Source of the DNA: Chaetoderma sp. LZ-2023a
Taxonomy: Eukaryota > Mollusca > Caudofoveata > Chaetodermatida > Chaetodermatidae
Length of the DNA: 64,000 nucleotides
Direction: 5' to 3'
NCBI GenBank assembly: GCA_034401795.1
Contig: CM067373.1
Coordinates: forward strand, 42,237,142-42,301,141
Part shown: piece after piece, positions 11,840 through 22,832 of the stretch
Position numbering within the stretch: the first letter of the stretch is position 1
How the letters are laid out: every line of letters starts with the position of its first letter
Position numbers and translations under genes: made by a program
Notes under the pieces: model-generated
What the model was told of the DNA's origin: nothing
Database searches by the model: none
What the model saw: the letters and a program-made list of their open reading frames with translations, nothing else

Positions 11840-12350
11840 TGCCATAGAACTGTGTGGCAAGCTCTCATTCAAGAGCTGTACTTCTATCAGCTCTCGCTCC
11901 TCGGTGGACTGCTAGATATCTCCAGAGACACATGTTGTCCCTGTAGGTGTCGAGGGCAGTCATACTTTTCTTCTGTCGTAGCCAGTCTGGGAGGGGGCCT
12001 GTCCCAAGCAGAGGTTGGTGGTCGATGACAGCCCTGACCTCAACATGGATTGATCGAACGAAAGCCCACTTGGTGTTGGGTCGATCGATATTGTCTGTGT
12101 CAAGGCAGGCTTGCTCTCTTGCTGCCACCCAGTCCTGAGCTGCTCCTATCGTGTTCAGCCATGGGCTCCCTGGAGCATTCTTTTGGAAGAGCATCACCGT
12201 ACCGTCTTCGATGTGACGGATGCGATATGTATGGGTGTCGCGGAGGTAGAAGGCATTCTGGACAGTCCGCTGGATCTTTTGCATGATCTGGCCTGTGACG
12301 TCTCCTTCTAGACGTCTGAAGAATGTCTAGCATACTGACCGGCGTCCTCT
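11840..12350 (-). pseudogene. N-terminal polymerase-element segment, right copy
   Basis: The minus-strand translation includes QRTVQNAFYLRDTHTYRIRH, NTIGAAQDWVAAREQACLDT and RQKKSMTALDTYRDNMCLWR. It pairs with the plus-strand segment at about 8.3-8.75 kb. No catalytic motif is recognised. It is a fossil part lying upstream of the Cys-rich and exonuclease parts of the same copy. Confidence 0.5.
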
Positions 12351-12599
12351 ATCCTCTGTCCCCCTTTCGCCGAGACGCTGGTCGAGAATGTGTTCGCCTT
12401 CTCGCCCTTTGCTCCAGGCTAAGGGTTCAGACCTCGGCATCAATCACTTAGCGATCCTGCATAGGTGAGGTAAGCGCTCCAGTGGATGGTCCGCCATCCG
12501 CCTCGCTATAGTCTTGGCTCGCAAGCTAGCAGTCAATCTTGTGGGGATTCCAAGGATCATTTTTAGTAAGCGCTGGAAACCTTCCCGTCTGCATTGCTT

Positions 12600-12885
12600 G
12601 GGAGAGTCACTTCTGCCCCTCCTCGGCACGGACCTGTCCGATCATCTGGAGCATGTCGGCCTTCTTGGCCCTAGAGTAGCCTCTATGGCCGAATTGCTTT
12701 GCAATAGCGCGAAGCCGTGCAACAGTACTCACGGTGTATATCCCTGTGGATGGTCGCTTCTGTCCCTCCTCGGCACGGACCTGTCTGATCTTCTGGTGCA
12801 GGTCGGCTTTCTTGGCCTTAGAGTAGCCTCTAAGGCCGAATTGCTTTGCAATAGCGCGAAGCTGTGCAACAGTACTCTTGGTATA
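12600..12885 (-). pseudogene. Two tandem SAP-like segments, right copy
   Basis: On the minus strand the words AIAKQFGL and KKADL occur twice, in units of about 150 bases. Each unit carries the word gaattgctttgcaatagcgc on the plus strand, at about 12698 and 12838. The left copy has only one such unit. It lies at the inner edge of the right minisatellite, as in the mirrored left arm. Confidence 0.5.
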
Positions 12886-13735
12886 TATCCCTGTGGATTC
12901 CTGTCTGGGCGTTCAGCCCCTATTATGTGTGGCGATCAGTACCTGTGGGTGGTGTACATCCCTGTGGATGCCTGTCTCTAAATGGGCGTTCAGACCCTAT
13001 TACGTGTGGCGATCAGTACCTGTGGGTGGTGTATATCCCTGTGGATGCCTGTCTCTAAATGGGTGTTCAGACCCTATTATGGGTGGCGATCAGTACCTGT
13101 GGGTGGTGTATATTTCTGTGGATGCCTGTCTCAGCGTTCAGACCCTATTATGTGTGGTGCTGGCGATCAGTACCTGTAGGTGGTGCATATCCCTGTGGAT
13201 GTCTGCCTCTAAATGGGCGTTCAGACCCTATTATGTGTGATGCTGGCGATCAGTACCTGTGGGAGTGTATATCCCTGTGTGTGCCTGGCTGGGCGTTCAG
13301 ACCTTATTACGTGTGGTGCTGGCGATCAGTACCTGTGGGTGGTGTATACACCTGTGGATGCCTGTCTCTAAATGGGCGTTCATACCCTAGTATGTGTGGT
13401 GCTGGCGATCAGTCCCTGTGATGGGGGTGGGGGGGGGGGGGGGGGTATATCCCTGTGGGTGCTTGTCTGGGCGTTCAGACCCTATTATGTGTGGTGCTGG
13501 CGATCAGTACCTGTGGGGAGTCCGTCGTGTCGATGTGATAGTGGATGCTTGTCTCTAAAAGCGCGTTCAGATGTGTGTGGGGAGGCGGTGCCCGATACGA
13601 CTCTGGCAGAGACTATGTGTTTGTCTGAGCCTACACAGAATAGAGAGAGAGAGAGAGTCCGGCCCTGTGGTTGATGGCGATCAGTGGTGTATATCACTGT
13701 GGAGGCTTGTCTCTAAATGGGCGTTCAGACCTGGT
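12886..13735 (-). repeat. Right minisatellite of the polymerase element
   Basis: Eight to ten units of about 75-90 bases contain gtggatgcctgtctctaaat, gggcgttcagaccctattat and ggcgatcagtacctgtgggt. These are the reverse complement of the 7285-7795 units. A run of about 18 G interrupts it near 13428-13445. The reading frames that cross it are repeat shadows. Confidence 0.9.
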
Positions 13736-13737
13736 AG

Positions 13738-14105
13738 TAGTAGTGATACTACCTCCCTGGCATCCGTTCAGCGATCCGTGGTGGCCCCCTCAAACTATGC
13801 CCCAGGGATTGAGAGGGCGGTGGTATCATTTGCCTAGTAGTAGTGTCGGTAGTAAAATGATACAACCTCCCTCAACTTGCAGCCGTTCGGCGATCCGTGA
13901 CCCCCACCGCCCTCTCAATCCCTGGGGGCCTCCATCTAGAAGCATACCCCCAACCACCTGCAACCCTGGGGCCTCCATCTAGAGGCATACCACATGACAA
14001 CCCTCTACCCAGGCATTGAGAGGGCGGTGGGGGCCACGGATCGCCGAACGGCGGCCAGTTGAGGGAGGTGATATCATTTTACTACCGACACTACTCCTAC
14101 CCCAA
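13738..14105. mobile_element. Palindromic element with duplicated left arm
   Basis: The block gtcggtagtaaaatgata, then acctccctcaac, then cggcgatccgtg, then ccaccgccctctcaa at about 13842-13920 is inverted at about 14012-14100. The inverse reads ttgagagggcggtgg, cggatcgccgaacgg, gttgagggaggt and atcattttactaccgac. The arms are about 85 bases. A degenerate extra left arm lies at 13738-13835. It is a non-autonomous hairpin element of unknown family. Confidence 0.65.
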
Positions 14106-14760
14106 AGACTAGCGATCCAAGCGAGGATTCCAGCTTTGGCTATGCCCCGCTCATCTCTAGCTAAGCTCCACCCACACTTCACCCATGTTGGTATCGCTCG
14201 ATCCCTGAATTCCTTGATTATCAATTTCCAGAAAACTATACAGGTAAGCTGTTGAATATTTTGAAACTAATTTGACTAGGTGCTATTGCTGCCTATGGCA
14301 GCAACAGCGCCCAGTCAAATTAGTTTTGAATATTTGAATGGCAGCAACAGCACCTAGTCTCATTAGTTTCAAAATATTCAGAAACTAATTTGACTGGGTA
14401 TTGGTGCTGATATAGGCTGCAATAGCACCCAGTCAAATTAGTTTCAAAATAGGCAACAGCTTACCAGTATAGTTGCTGATATAGGCTGCAATAGCACCCA
14501 GTCAAATTAGTTTCAAAATACGCAACAGCTTACCAGTATAGGTTTCTAGAAATTGATAGTCAGGGAATTCAGGGATCGATCACTCCCAATACGGGCGAAG
14601 TGTGGGTAGAGCTTAGCTACATCATTCATAACATAATTGATTATGACATCATCTTACATGTCATGTAGTTGATTGTGACATCATCTTACATGTCATGTAG
14701 TTGATTGTGACATCATTTTACACGTGATGTAGTTGATTATGATATCATATGATTGACTGA
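14106..14760. mobile_element. Foldback element, second copy
   Basis: The left arm (ctatgccccgctcatctcta near 14140, ttccagaaaactatacagg near 14226, gaaactaatttgact near 14259) is mirrored by the right arm (agtcaaattagtttcaaaat near 14502, gtttctagaaattga near 14541, gtgggtagagcttagct near 14602). The centre has two further partial palindromes of the caaattagtttc word. The tail (14632-14755) carries about three degenerate 40-base repeats with gattatgacatcat. These match the inner-arm repeats of the 2640-4015 copy near 2930-3055. Confidence 0.6.
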
Positions 14761-15043
14761 GAACCTGGAATGCTCCATTCTCTGGCCCATTAGAGTGTTA
14801 ATCAAATAGCCACCAAGTCATTAATTAACTGCTTGCCAGTCTATGCGGCCGCCAACTCACTGACTCATTCCCCTCCCCCCCCCCCCTCAGTTCCACACAC
14901 ACACTCCGAGTCTCTGACTCACTTGCCCACCCACCCACCCATCTGTCCGTCATTCTAGCCACCCTCACTTGCCCAGCCTCGTTCAGCTAGATATATGAGC
15001 ACCTTGGTGTTTTATTGCTTAAAGCCATGTTTTAGCTCACCTG
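14761..15043. other. No gene; pyrimidine-rich low complexity
   Basis: Unique sequence is followed by a c-rich run near 14871-14888 and degenerate cacccacccaccca words. No coding frame is supported. Confidence 0.5.
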
Positions 15044-17560
15044 GGCCCAAGGGCTAAGTGAGCTTATGCCATGGCGTCCGTCTGTCCGAGAGCTCATACC
15101 GTCAAATCGCATCTTATGGATGGTTTGACCAATTTCAACCAAATTTGGCTGAAAGGATCCTATTGTGGTAGGCTCCAGAACTTTATTCAGAATTTCGATT
15201 GGTCAATTTTTTGGCAAAAAGCTTAGATTTTATGAAAAATTTACCGAAAAATTGTCAAAACGCGAACTCTGGGAAGACGAATCATATTTGAACATTTATT
15301 TGACGAATCTTGTGGTTCGCGAACCATACATTAATTTTTTCTCGCATGCGATTTACTAAGCACTTATTCTAGCCGTATACAAGTTTTGAATGATAAACCA
15401 TAATTCAGATTTACGACAATGTTTTCCGAGTAAGTTCAACCCACACTCACGATAGCGTAATCGTCCTAGAGTAACGCATACCTTCCTCGCTTAAATGGTT
15501 TAATTTACCGGCAAATATCGACATTACAAGCCAAGAAAATGTTGTTATCATGTGTATTACACCATCTCAACATAGTACAGGTTTATACGGTCTACGCGGC
15601 ATGCATGCTCTGTCTCAGAAAAGGTGACCGTGACATATTTTCTTTGTTATTTGCAAAATCGGCCATGATTTCCGAGAAATGATACAGCGTTCAAATTATT
15701 CTTCTAATCATTCTTCCATTACGTTTTCATTGGCTATTCTAATGAACACCAGTCAGTATATCCAATCAAAATGCGATGTGCATTCTCGGATTAAAATCGA
15801 TGATGTTCAGCGCGCAGTTGTTACTACCGCAAATTGGTCAATGTCGTAAAACACTAGATATAGATATACAATTACCGTATAGATCGTACTAAATGAACCA
15901 CCAGTAAAACCGATGTTTAGAACAGTTTTCTCGACCAACTGCGTTTATGTGGGCGTATTTTTTGCAAAATTGTATGCATTCTAATTATCTATTTAAAAAC
16001 GCAATAACGTATACGTAGTTCTAGTAATATCTTGATGCAAAATCCTGTTCAAAGTAGCCGAGAATTTGTATTCGCAAAATGATTTTAGCTATTTAAACTC
16101 AAGGAGATCAATCAGATCTAGATATCTGTGTTGTCTAGATGAGGTTCCCGTACTAGCCTGGTTCCCTGTATCGATTTATTTAACTAGAGTCGTCTATAAA
16201 ACGCCAAGAAGTAACCAACTTACCATGCAATGAAACAAATTTGAGTGTATTGAACTTATCTGGCTGTTATATAGTAAGCATTTGTTGTGTATTTTGTCAC
16301 TAAAGCCACTTGGAATTTGAAAATGATTTTGTGTTTCACAATTTTTCTAATTCTATTTCATCAGTTCAGATTTTGAATATTAGATGGGTCGTCAACCGGT
16401 TCGTCAAACGGTTCATGAACTGGACAAGCGTATCGCGAACCGGTTCGGTTCGTGAAAATCTTCACGAACCACAGCCCTACTCATTGGCCGCTTGATAGAT
16501 TTCCAAAAAAATTTGCCAGAAGGACCATATGGAGGCAGGCTCCAAAACATCTATTCAGAATTTTGATTAGTCAATTTTTTGGGTGAAAATCTGAGTTTTT
16601 ATGAAAGAATTTCCGGAAATTGTCAAAACGCATCTCCTCCTTAACCATGTGATGGATTCCAAGACAACTTGGCTGGAAGTACTCAATAATGATAGGCTCC
16701 AGCGGCCTTTTCAAAATTTTGATTGGTGAATTTTGGGGGTGAAAATCTTAGATTTTATGAAAGATTTACCGGAAATTGTCAAAAATGCATCTCCCCATTA
16801 GTCGCTCGACGGATTTCAAACACATTTTACTAGAAGGACCCGATGGTGATATGCTCCCGAATGCCTCTTCAGAATTTTGCTTGATTATTTCTTAGATTTT
16901 AAATCTTAGATTTTATGAAAGCTTTATCAGAAATTGTCAAAATGCATCTCCTCTTTAGCCCATGATGGTTTTCATGGAGATATGCTTCAGGACGTCTATT
17001 CAGAATTTTGATTGTTAGTTTATTTGTGTGAAAATCTTAGATGTTTTGAAAGCTTTCTAGAAATTCTTTTAAGACGTTTCACAACATTAATCAAATTCCT
17101 GATTTTAGCCAAATGTGGCCAGAAGTACATCATGGTGATAGTCTCCTGAACTGAGATTCGGAATTTTGATTGGTAAATTTTTCCAGTGGCCATCTTGAAT
17201 TTTCATAATTTCCGTAAATCCTATCGGAACTGAATAGGAGCAGCTTTAAATAAGTTCTCAAGAACCACTTGAGATTTCAATGAACATTGGGTGGATGAAC
17301 CATATAGTGGTTGGTTCCAGAGTTTCCATTTTACTGGTGGCCATCTTGTTCTAAAAAATGACACCGCAGTAACTGCTGTACGGATTGGGCTGAAGCTCAT
17401 TAGACTTAATCGATAACTAAGAGCGATTAAATAAATGTTCAAGAGAACTTGATCCATGGTGAAACATGGCTACCTTTGACAATTCAAAATTGAGAGTTTG
17501 GTGGCCATATTGAATTTTTCTATATAGCTGGATGGATCTAAGGTTCAGTATGATTGTGTG
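15044..17560 (+). repeat. Degenerate tandem repeat family, units ~130-160 bp, interrupted
   Basis: Units repeat the order ccaaatttggctgaaaggat, then taggctccag, then cagaattttgattggtcaat, then cttagattttatgaaa, then ttaccggaaattgtcaaaa. Recognisable units start near 15120, 16495, 16655, 16800 and 16960, and weaker ones occur up to 17560. The block opens with ctcacctgggcccaagggct and gtgagcttatgccatggcgt, a motif I recall from bivalve genomes. A foreign element splits the first and second units (about 15267-16480). No protein is encoded. The family shares the word ttttgattggtc with the repeats at 29.3-30.9 kb. Confidence 0.6.
15267..16480. mobile_element. Probable non-autonomous hAT-like insertion
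   Basis: This segment interrupts a tandem repeat unit, which is direct evidence of insertion. Near its left end is cttgtggttcgcgaacc. Its right end is cggttcggttcgtgaa through cacgaaccacagccctact, whose reverse complement starts agggctgtggttcgtgaa. CAGGGCTG-like ends are typical of hAT transposons. The interior has no transposase frame. The exact left boundary and target duplication are not clear. Confidence 0.4.
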
Positions 17561-17913
17561 ATCAGCATCCATCCTTAATTTTCTACTAAATTTTGTGTGT
17601 ACTGAATACACCCTTCCCAGATTAACGTCAGTACGCAGGGATTCCCTTAAATGAACGCTCAGAGCAGCAGCTGGCCCGCCTTGAGTTACTATTGCGCTAA
17701 AAGTCAAGTTGCATTTTAAAGAATTCCTATGAAACTACAATTGCAATGTGTATGTATTAGTGTTTTTAATTTTTTGTTAAATTTTCATTTTGCATATATA
17801 ATGTACACCATTGTCTTTAGATTTACTAAATCAAGTGGCCAATAGGGTATATTTTAAAATTATAATTAGCTTGACAAAAAAAATAAAATAATAATAATAA
17901 TAATAAAAATAAA

Positions 17914-17951
<38 letters not shown>

Positions 17952-18077
17952 ATGAATGTTTAGAAAATTGGATGAGCTTTCCAATAATGTGTCACTTAAA
18001 TAATATTATGATCCTACTTCATATAAACAGCTTAAATTGTGTTGTATCTGAACCTAATAGCAAAGTAATTCTGTTTG
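17561..18077. other. No gene; contains (AAT)n microsatellite
   Basis: Unique AT-rich sequence contains an aat/aaaat microsatellite at about 17876-17951. The minus-strand frame covering 17417-17707 has no recognisable domain and overlaps the end of the repeat family, so I do not call a gene. Confidence 0.5.
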
Positions 18078-18569
18078 CAGGGCTGGGGTTAAATACAAAA
18101 GTATTTGCATTTGAAGTAATTTAAATATATTTTTCAGGTATTTGGAAGTATTTAAGGCAAACGTACTTGGATTTGGATTTAAATACATTGTGAATGTATT
18201 TGAGTATTTTCAAATGAGAAATCTGTAATAAATTTTAATGTGCATTGCGAATGTACATGTGAATGTAAGAATTTATCCGAAATAGAGAGAAGTATTTTGA
18301 AAAGTATTATTCAAAATACTTCTCTCTATTTCGGATAAATTCTTACATTCACATGTACATTCGCAATGCAAATTAAAATTTATTACAGATTTCTCATATC
18401 TTCCATAACACTTTGCAGTTAAACATTTTATAATTCATTTGACTGGATGGATTTTGCCGTAAGAAGAGACTATACTATCATGCCTAGTATGTCCCACAAA
18501 TATTTGCATTTGAAGAATTTCCAAATATTTGTATTTAAATACTTTTAAAAGTATTTGACCCCAGGCCTG
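18078..18569. mobile_element. hAT-like MITE with a long near-perfect hairpin
   Basis: The left end reads cagggctggggttaaatac. The right end, on the opposite strand, reads caggcctggggtcaaatac. These terminal inverted repeats are hAT-like. Both sub-ends are rich in the word aagtatttgcatttgaa. The interior is a hairpin of about 90-base arms at roughly 18213-18303 and 18311-18401, with about one mismatch and an eight-base loop (aagtatta). No transposase is present. An 8-bp target duplication is not evident. Confidence 0.65.
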
Positions 18570-18765
18570 ACTGAGCATCATCTGGCTAGGTTACCAGCCA
18601 GAAGTGCTGCCAGCGATGCATTGTGGGAAGGCATGTTCCCAAAATACGTCAATCTGGGAAATGTGTATTCCAATTTTGTATTTTATGTCTTGTTACTGCT
18701 GAATTTAAAGAATTATGTCTGTTCAAGCTTTAATGGTTCAAATGCTAATGGTCGAGGTCCAGGCC
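18570..18765. other. Short unique sequence before the minisatellite
   Basis: About 200 bases of ordinary sequence lie between the hAT-like MITE and the 15-bp array. It is open in the frame that continues into the array, but that frame lacks an ATG start near 18555, so no gene is called. Confidence 0.5.
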
Positions 18766-21700
18766 ATTCTGGGACCTCTTGTTCTGGGACCTCTTGTTCT
18801 GGGACCACTTGTTCTGGGAACTCTTGTTCTGGGACCTCTTGTTCTGGGAACTCTTGTTCTGGGAACTCTTGTTCTGGGACCTCTTGTTCTGGGACCTCTT
18901 GTTCTGGGACCTCTTGTTCTGGGACCTCTTGTTCTGGGACCTCTTGTTCTGGGACCTCTTGTTCTGGGAACTCTTGTTCTGGGACCTCTTGTTCTGGGAC
19001 CTCTTGTTCTGGGACCTCTTGTTCTGGGACCTCTTGTTCTGGGAACTCTTGTTCTGGGACCACTTGTTCTGGGACCTCTTGTTCTGGGACCTCTTGTTCT
19101 GGGAACTCTTGTTCTGGGAACTCTTGTTCTGGGAACTCTTGTTCTGGGAACTCTTGTTCTGGGACCTCTTGTTCTGGGAACTCTTGTTCTGGGACCTCTT
19201 GTTCTGGGACCTCTTGTTCTGGGACCTCTTGTTCTGGGAACTCTTGTTCTGGGACCTCTTGTTCTGGGACCTCTTGTTCTGGGAACTCTTGTTCTGGGAC
19301 CTCTTGTTCTGGGAACTCTTGTTCTGGGAACTCTTGTTCTGGGACCTCTTGTTCTGGGACCTCTTGTTCTGGGACCTCTTGTTCTGGGAACTCTTGTTCT
19401 GGGACCTCTTGTTCTGGGACCTCTTGTTCTGGGACCTCTTGTTCTGGGAACTCTTGTTCTGGGACCTCTTGTTCTGGGAACTCTTGTTCTGGGACCTCTT
19501 GTTCTGGGAACTCTTGTTCTGGGACCTCTTGTTCTGGGAACTCTTGTTCTGGGAACTCTTGTTCTGGGAACTCTTGTTCTGGGACCTCTTGTTCTGGGAC
19601 CTCTTGTTCTGGGAACTCTTGTTCTGGGAACTCTTGTTCTGGGACCTCTTGTTCTGGGAACTCTTGTTCTGGGACCTCTTGTTCTGGGAACTCTTGTTCT
19701 GGGACCTCTTGTTCTGGGACCTCTTGTTCTGGGAACTCTTGTTCTGGGACCTCTTGTTCTGGGACCTCTTGTTCTGGGACCTCTTGTTCTGGGAACTCTT
19801 GTTCTGGGACCTCTTGTTCTGGGACCTCTTGTTCTGGGACCTCTTGTTCTGGGAACTCTTGTTCTGGGAACTCTTGTTCTGGGACCACTTGTTCTGGGAC
19901 CTCTTGTTCTGGGACCTCTTGTTCTGGGACCTCTTGTTCTGGGAACTCTTGTTCTGGGAACTCTTGTTCTGGGAACTCTTGTTCTGGGACCTCTTGTTCT
20001 GAGACCTCTTGTTCTGGGACCACTTGTTCTGGGACCTCTTGTTCTGGGACCTCTTGTTCTGGGAACTCTTGTTCTGGGAACTCTTGTTCTGGGAACTCTT
20101 GTTCTGGGACCTCTTGTTCTGGGAACTCTTGTTCTGGGACCTCTTGTTCTGGGACCTCTTGTTCTGGGAACTCTTGTTCTGGGAACACTTGTTCTGGGAC
20201 CTCTTGTTCTGGGACCTCTTGTTCTGGGAACTCTTGTTCTGGGACCTCTTGTTCTGGGAACTCTTGTTCTGGGAACTCTTGTTCTGGGACCTCTTGTTCT
20301 GGGAACTCTTGTTCTGGGACCTCTTGTTCTGGGACCTCTTGTTCTGGGAACTCTTGTTCTGGGAACTCTTGTTCTGGGAACTCTTGTTCTGGGACCTCTT
20401 GTTCTGGGACCTCTTGTTCTGGGACCTCTTGTTCTGGGACCTCTTGTTCTGGGACCACTTGTTCTGGGACCTCTTGTTCTGGGACCTCTTGTTCTGGGAA
20501 CTCTTGTTCTGGGAACTCTTGTTCTGGGAACTCTTGTTCTGGGAACTCTTGTTCTGGGACCTCTTGTTCTGGGAACTCTTGTTCTGGGACCTCTTGTTCT
20601 GGGACCTCTTGTTCTGGGACCTCTTGTTCTGGGAACTCTTGTTCTGGGACCTCTTGTTCTGGGACCTCTTGTTCTGGGAACTCTTGTTCTGGGACCTCTT
20701 GTTCTGGGAACTCTTGTTCTGGGAACTCTTGTTCTGGGACCTCTTGTTCTGGGACCTCTTGTTCTGGGACCTCTTGTTCTGGGAACTCTTGTTCTGGGAC
20801 CTCTTGTTCTGGGACCTCTTGTTCTGGGACCTCTTGTTCTGGGAACTCTTGTTCTGGGACCTCTTGTTCTGGGACCTCTTGTTCTGGGACCTCTTGTTCT
20901 GGGACCTCTTGTTCTGGGAACTCTTGTTCTGGGAACTCTTGTTCTGGGAACTCTTGTTCTGGGACCTCTTGTTCTGGGACCTCTTGTTCTGGGAACTCTT
21001 GTTCTGGGAACTCTTGTTCTGGGACCTCTTGTTCTGGGAACTCTTGTTCTGGGACCTCTTGTTCTGGGAACTCTTGTTCTGGGACCTCTTGTTCTGGGAC
21101 CTCTTGTTCTGGGAACTCTTGTTCTGGGACCTCTTGTTCTGGGACCTCTTGTTCTGGGACCTCTTGTTCTGGGAACTCTTGTTCTGGGACCTCTTGTTCT
21201 GGGACCTCTTGTTCTGGGACCTCTTGTTCTGGGAACTCTTGTTCTGGGAACTCTTGTTCTGGGACCACTTGTTCTGGGACCTCTTGTTCTGGGACCTCTT
21301 GTTCTGGGACCGCTTGTTCTGGGAACTCTTGTTCTGGGAACTCTTGTTCTGGGAATTCTTGTTCTGGGACCTCTTGTTCTGGGACCTCTTGTTCTGGGAC
21401 CACTTGTTCTGGGACCTCTTGTTCTGGGACCTCTTGTTCTGGGAACTCTTGTTCTGGGAACTCTTGTTCTGGGAACTCTTGTTCTGGGACCTCTTGTTCT
21501 GGGAACTCTTGTTCTGGGACCTCTTGTTCTGGGACCTCTTGTTCTGGGAACTCTTGTTCTGGGAACTCTTGTTCTGGGACCTCTTGTTCTGGGACCTCTT
21601 GTTCTGGGAACTCTTGTTCTGGGACCTCTTGTTCTGGGAACTCTTGTTCTGGGAACTCTTGTTCTGGGACCTCTTGTTCTGGGAACTCTTGTTCTGGGAA

Positions 21701-22319
21701 CTCTTGTTCTGGGACCTCTTGTTCTGGAAACTCTTGTTCTGGGAACTCTTGTTCTGGGACCTCTTGTTCTGGGACCTCTTGTTCTGGGACCACTTGTTCT
21801 GGGAACTCTTGTTCTGGGAACTCTTGTTCTGGGAACTCTTGTTCTGGGAACTCTTGTTCTGGGAACTCTTGTTCTGGGACCTCTTGTTCTGGGAACTCTT
21901 GTTCTGGGACCTCTTGTTCTGGGAACTCTTGTTCTGGGACCTCTTGTTCTGGGACCTCTTGTTCTGGGAACTCTTGTTCTGGGACCTCTTGTTCTGGGAA
22001 CTCTTGTTCTGGGACCTCTTGTTCTGGGAACTCTTGTTCTGGGACCTCTTGTTCTGGGAACTCTTGTTCTGGGAACTCTTGTTCTGGGACCTCATGTTCT
22101 GGGAACTCTTGTTCTGGGAACTCTTGTTCTGGGACCACTTGTTCTGGGACCACTTGTTCTGGGACCTCTTGTTCTGGGACCTCTTGTTCTGGGAACTCTT
22201 GTTCTGGGACCTCTTGTTCTGGGAACTCTTGTTCTGGGAACTCTTGTTCTGGGAACTCTTGTTCTGGGAACTCTTGTTCTGGGACCTCTTGTTCTGGGAC
22301 CTCCTGTTCTGGGAACTCT
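18766..22319. repeat. 15-bp minisatellite, about 237 units
   Basis: The unit is gttctgggacctctt, with a main variant gttctgggaactctt and a rarer gttctgggaccactt. A few unique variants (gagacctctt, ggaattctt, tggaaactctt) mark positions. Because 15 is a multiple of three and the unit lacks stops, five reading frames stay open for most of the array; these giant frames are artefacts. The order of c and a variants is itself repeated with a period of about 1395 bases (93 units). A shorter array with the same 3' end lies at 33022-33911. Confidence 0.98.
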
Positions 22320-22604
22320 GGGAGATACTGAGAATCCAGGGTCATATTTATATCTCTTGACTATTTCCTGTTTTCTATGATGATGTAGTAGTGTTTGTAA
22401 TGTCATTATTTGCCTGGATGAGTGAATTCCATATATGCTGTCCGGTGATCAGCATGGACACAAAGATGTACTTAGCTGAGTGGGCTTCAGCACCCCCTCC
22501 CAAATCCCTAATTTTGACTAATTCTGTGAAAACACACCCTTCCTAACTTTAGCCCCGACCCAGGAAAAAGAAATTTGGTGTTTTCCCTACTGCCTATCAG
22601 CGTT

Positions 22605-22832
22605 AACCATTTAACACTTATATCAGCCAAAAAACCGGCTTCTGTAGTGGCCTTGAGAAATGTTCATTTGCAGACCAAAAGCAGACTATTTTTCTTTAAT
22701 TTACCACTAGAATGACTGGCTCGATAACCGAGCCAGTCATTTCAATTGTAAATTTTCAAAAAATGGTATTCTCTTTGTCTGCAAATGGACATTTTCTATG
22801 AGAAAATTAAAAAAAAATTGAACAAATTTGAG
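22605..22832 (-). mobile_element. Palindromic MITE, family A, copy 2 (TTAA-flanked)
   Basis: The left boundary is ttaacc and the right boundary gggttaa. The core palindrome pairs catttgcagaccaaaagcag with the inverse ctgcaaatgg region around gactggctcgataaccgagc. It is inverted relative to 1412-1636 and duplicated at 34197-34424. The TTAA flanks suggest piggyBac-type mobilisation. Confidence 0.7.

Larger units (their letters stand above)
7285..13735. mobile_element. Fossil Polinton-like DNA polymerase B element, two converging copies
   Basis: This is a virus-like self-replicating element fossil. Reading inward from each side the order is the same: minisatellite, a SAP-like segment, a segment ending DWVAAREQA, and a zinc-finger segment (KNISKLAH). 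The left copy runs on the plus strand and enters the gap at 8964. The right copy runs on the minus strand from about 13.7 kb through exonuclease and polymerase parts and enters the gap at 9463. The result is a near-palindrome whose centre is hidden. Both copies are broken, with several breaks each. The two arms differ at a modest number of positions, so the duplication is not very recent. Type-B polymerase with an exonuclease domain fits Polinton/Maverick-like or related adeno-like elements. I see no capsid gene or integrase, so the lineage is uncertain. Confidence 0.65.

Noticed and set aside
18555-22380. Very long open frames (1258, 1221, 1210, 1116 aa and others) with CSGTS, LVLGP or PEQEV repeats
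   Set aside because: They are frames of a stop-free 15-bp minisatellite, open on both strands at once. The longest has no ATG at its start and no non-repeat domain.
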